NCBI GenBank assembly: GCA_002778965.1 | Contig: PEXX01000054.1 | Span: 2,337 to 24,603 of the forward strand | Length of the DNA stretch: 22,267 bases | Direction: 5' to 3' | Source: Candidatus Kuenenbacteria bacterium CG08_land_8_20_14_0_20_37_23 | GTDB lineage: Bacteria > Patescibacteriota > Patescibacteriia > UBA2196 > GWA2-42-15 | Part shown: positions 20,579-22,267 of the stretch, piece by piece | Layout: every line of letters starts with the position of its first letter | How positions within the stretch are numbered: position 1 is the stretch's first letter | Notes under the pieces: model-generated | Database searches by the model: none | What the model saw: the letters and a program-made list of their open reading frames with translations, nothing else | Told to the model about the DNA's origin: nothing | Position numbers and translations under genes: made by a program

Positions 20579-21313
20579 TTAACTGGCTTTACCAACGGTT
20601 ACGATATTTCTCCCATTCCACCAATGCGCTTTCTTTTCTCCATCTGAATAATAGTTTTCAATTACTTTATAACCAGTCCGTTTAAATAATTTATATAGCT
20701 CTCTTTTGATCAAAGCCCTATAATACAATTCCCCGCTTCTCTCTCCATCGCCTGACTGCCACAAAGTCATAACATCTTTAAAATCCAAATTAATTGTTTT
20801 TTTGCTTTCTTGTTTTTTTGTTTTCTTAATTTTGCAGTTCCAAACATTTTTGCCCTTACCCAAGCGCCACAAATTCCAATTAGTCATCACTAAATATCCG
20901 CCGTAGCTTAAAATTTCATAAACATTTTGCAAAACCCTTTGTCTTAGCTCATAACTTGGAATATGATTCAAAACGGCAAACATAAAGACCGCATCAAACT
21001 TATCTGTTTTTAGTTTATCAAGTTCTAACGCATCGCCCACTAAAAAATAACCTTTTCTGCCACTTTTTTTAGCTTGATCTATCAAGCCTTTTGAATTATC
21101 TATCCCCAAATAATTGACCTTAGGCAAAACTTCCGCCAGTCTGCCGTTTCCGCATCCCACATCAAACACTCTATAGCCCTCCTTTACATATTGCCTGACC
21201 AGCGCCTTCATTTCTGGCCAAATTCGTCCTCTAGTATTGGAAAAATCCTCTGCAATTAAATCATAGGTCTTCTTGTTTATGTCTAATATATTTTCTGCCT
21301 GCGCCTTATCCAT
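20579..21313 (-). CDS. Trm9/ALKBH8-like SAM-dependent tRNA methyltransferase
   Basis: The 244-residue protein is a class I methyltransferase. Motif I is VFDVGCGNGRLAE (49-61), the post-I acidic residue is in YLGIDNS, and AVFMFAVLNHIP is motif IV-like. The N-terminal DLIAEDFSNTRGRIWPEM closely matches the IAxHFSSTRxxxWP signature of Trm9/ALKBH8 enzymes, which methylate 5-carboxymethyluridine at tRNA position 34. The C-terminal YYRALIKRELYKLFKRTGYKVIENYY also fits the Trm9 ending. A basic insertion (about 154-172) is unusual. It is divergent from the Elp3-like gene, whose product makes the substrate for this reaction in other organisms, which strengthens the assignment. The substrate is not proven by sequence. 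Confidence 0.75.
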   Translation of the reverse strand: MDKAQAENILDINKKTYDLIAEDFSNTRGRIWPEMKALVRQYVKEGYRVFDVGCGNGRLAEVLPKVNYLGIDNSKGLIDQAKKSGRKGYFLVGDALELDKLKTDKFDAVFMFAVLNHIPSYELRQRVLQNVYEILSYGGYLVMTNWNLWRLGKGKNVWNCKIKKTKKQESKKTINLDFKDVMTLWQSGDGERSGELYYRALIKRELYKLFKRTGYKVIENYYSDGEKKAHWWNGRNIVTVGKAS

Positions 21314-21336
21314 ATATTCTTATATATTAGCACGGC

Positions 21337-21365
21337 TTAACAAAAAAATAAATGTGTAATATAAT
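21337..21365 (+). promoter_or_regulatory. Promoter of the Elp3-like gene, predicting a leaderless transcript
   Basis: TTAACA (21337-21342) and the consensus TATAAT (21360-21365) are 17 bases apart. Transcription would start near 21372, about three bases before the ATG at 21375, leaving no room for a ribosome-binding site. Confidence 0.65.
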
Positions 21366-21374
21366 GACCTGACT

Positions 21375-22267
21375 ATGAATATTTCCGCTCAAATTGTCAG
21401 CTACCTGCTAAAAAATCCGCCTCAAATTGAGGCCGATATTTTGCGCGCCAAAAGAAAATTTTGTAAAACCTCAAAAATCAAAAACGTGCCAAGCAATTCC
21501 GAGCTTCTCAAAAAATATAGAAAACAAACAAAAAAAAATGAGCCTCTCGCCAATCTGCTGCGCAAACGCTCGGTGCGCACTATGTCAGGCATTGCGCCCA
21601 TTGCCGTACTCACCAAACCCCATCCTTGCCCCGGCTCTTGCGCCTATTGTCCCAAGGAAAAAAATATGCCAACAAGCTATCTCTCCAATGAGCCGGCAGT
21701 TATGCGCGCCATTCTCTGCGAATTCAATCCATACAAACAGGTTCAAATGCGCTTGCGAGCTCTGCAAAACAACGGGCACGCGACCGACAAGATTGAGCTC
21801 ATCGTTATGGGCGGCACTTGGTCGTCTTTGCCGGATAACTATCAACTGTGGTATGTATCAGAGTGCTTTAGAGGGACGAGCGACTTTCCGGAAACAAAAA
21901 ACAATAAACAGTTGACTTCGACCATAAGGAGAAGTCAACCAAAAAACAAAAATTTATTTAAAAAAGAACTGATCAAAGAGCAAAAAAGAAACGAAAAGGC
22001 AAAAAATCGCATCATCGGCCTTACTTTAGAAACCCGCCCGGACTGCATTAGCATAAAAGAATTACAAAAAATGCGCGCCCTCGGCGCCACCAGGATTGAA
22101 ATTGGCATCCAGCATCTGGATAATAAAATATTAAAATTGAATAAACGCGGTCACACTGTCCAACAAACCATTAAGGCCACTGGGCTCATGCGCCAATTTG
22201 GCTTTAAAATCACCTATCATATTATGCTCAATTTGCCCGGCGCTACTCAAGCAAAAGACTTTGCAAT
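21375..22267 (+). CDS. Elp3-like radical SAM tRNA-uridine carboxymethyl synthase, N-terminal part; 3' end outside window
   Basis: The frame stays open from the ATG at 21375 to the window edge (297 complete codons). Elp3 uses a radical SAM domain and a C-terminal acetyl-CoA-binding domain to make cm5U at tRNA wobble position 34. Seen here: a basic N-terminus, SGIAPIAVLTKPHPCPGSCAYCP with the CX3CX2C cluster motif, the NEPAVMRAI, FNPYKQV and GHATDKIELIVMGGTWSSLP segments, GLTLETRPD, and ATRIEIGIQHLDNKILKLNKRGHT. The acetyltransferase part would follow outside the window. Between LWYVSECFRG and IGLTLETRPD is a lysine-rich insertion containing a DNA palindrome (21911-21939). Elp3 is common in archaea and eukaryotes and patchy in bacteria. 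It diverges from the Trm9-like gene. Confidence 0.92.
   Translation, partial: MNISAQIVSYLLKNPPQIEADILRAKRKFCKTSKIKNVPSNSELLKKYRKQTKKNEPLANLLRKRSVRTMSGIAPIAVLTKPHPCPGSCAYCPKEKNMPTSYLSNEPAVMRAILCEFNPYKQVQMRLRALQNNGHATDKIELIVMGGTWSSLPDNYQLWYVSECFRGTSDFPETKNNKQLTSTIRRSQPKNKNLFKKELIKEQKRNEKAKNRIIGLTLETRPDCISIKELQKMRALGATRIEIGIQHLDNKILKLNKRGHTVQQTIKATGLMRQFGFKITYHIMLNLPGATQAKDFA
21911..21939. repeat. 9-bp palindrome embedded in the Elp3-like gene
   Basis: GTTGACTTC (21911-21919) and GAAGTCAAC (21931-21939) form a perfect stem with an 11-base loop. The bases are read in frame as QLTSTIRRSQP, within a stretch where other Elp3 proteins have a different, shorter linker. Confidence 0.6.

Noticed and set aside
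21427..21915. Forward open frame of 162 codons at the right end
   Set aside because: It lies in another frame inside the Elp3-like gene, whose conserved motifs fix the true frame.

Overview
The window looks like a chromosomal segment from a small-genome Candidate Phyla Radiation (Patescibacteria, Parcubacteria-like) bacterium. The reasons are low GC, short intergenic gaps, almost no Shine-Dalgarno sequences before the genes, and CPR-style versions of core genes (single-TM peptide-binding protein, RNase J with a long basic N-terminus, archaeal/eukaryotic-like translin, Elp3 and Trm9-like proteins). The genetic code appears standard: TAA, TAG and TGA all end recognisable genes. The taxonomic placement is an inference.

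Region 1 (1-1527) is eroding accessory DNA. It holds the C-terminus of a CapA-like protein, a GC-rich hairpin-bearing stretch without a credible gene, and a piece of a ThiH/HydG-type radical SAM gene that lacks its Fe-S cluster domain.

Region 2 (1540-7773) is the most distinctive part, a self-contained envelope-stress-like module. It has an ECF sigma factor, an overlapping three-TM membrane protein (probable anti-sigma factor), an in-frame continuation after one TAG encoding an OB-like domain with a twin CX3C tail, an exported charged-helix protein, a MacA-like adaptor broken by an internal deletion, a MacB-like ATPase and permease, and a lipoprotein. Three promoter-like sites with the same two boxes at identical spacing (TGAAATAAA-N14-TGTAT) lie before the sigma gene, before a strongly structured non-coding segment, and before the exported protein. 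Several intergenic RNAs show long or mutually exclusive hairpins. Together they suggest an autoregulated sigma regulon containing at least one small RNA.

Region 3 (7811-15568) is mostly housekeeping: a translin-family protein, tsaD (reverse), secG with a near-consensus promoter, a membrane-anchored peptide-binding protein, tRNA-Leu(CAG), a divergent RNase J and trpS.

Region 4 (15641-20305, reverse strand) is a cell-envelope cluster: a small membrane protein, a phosphomannomutase/phosphoglucomutase, a MurL-like epimerase and murD. MurD beside MurL suggests that D-glutamate is made on the UDP-MurNAc-peptide rather than by free glutamate racemase. Region 5 (20579-22267) holds a Trm9-like methyltransferase divergent from an Elp3-like gene running off the window, a plausible wobble-uridine modification pair. 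Two long inverted-repeat elements sit directly behind the stop codons of the MurL-like and Trm9-like genes, and short palindromes interrupt murD and elp3 in frame.
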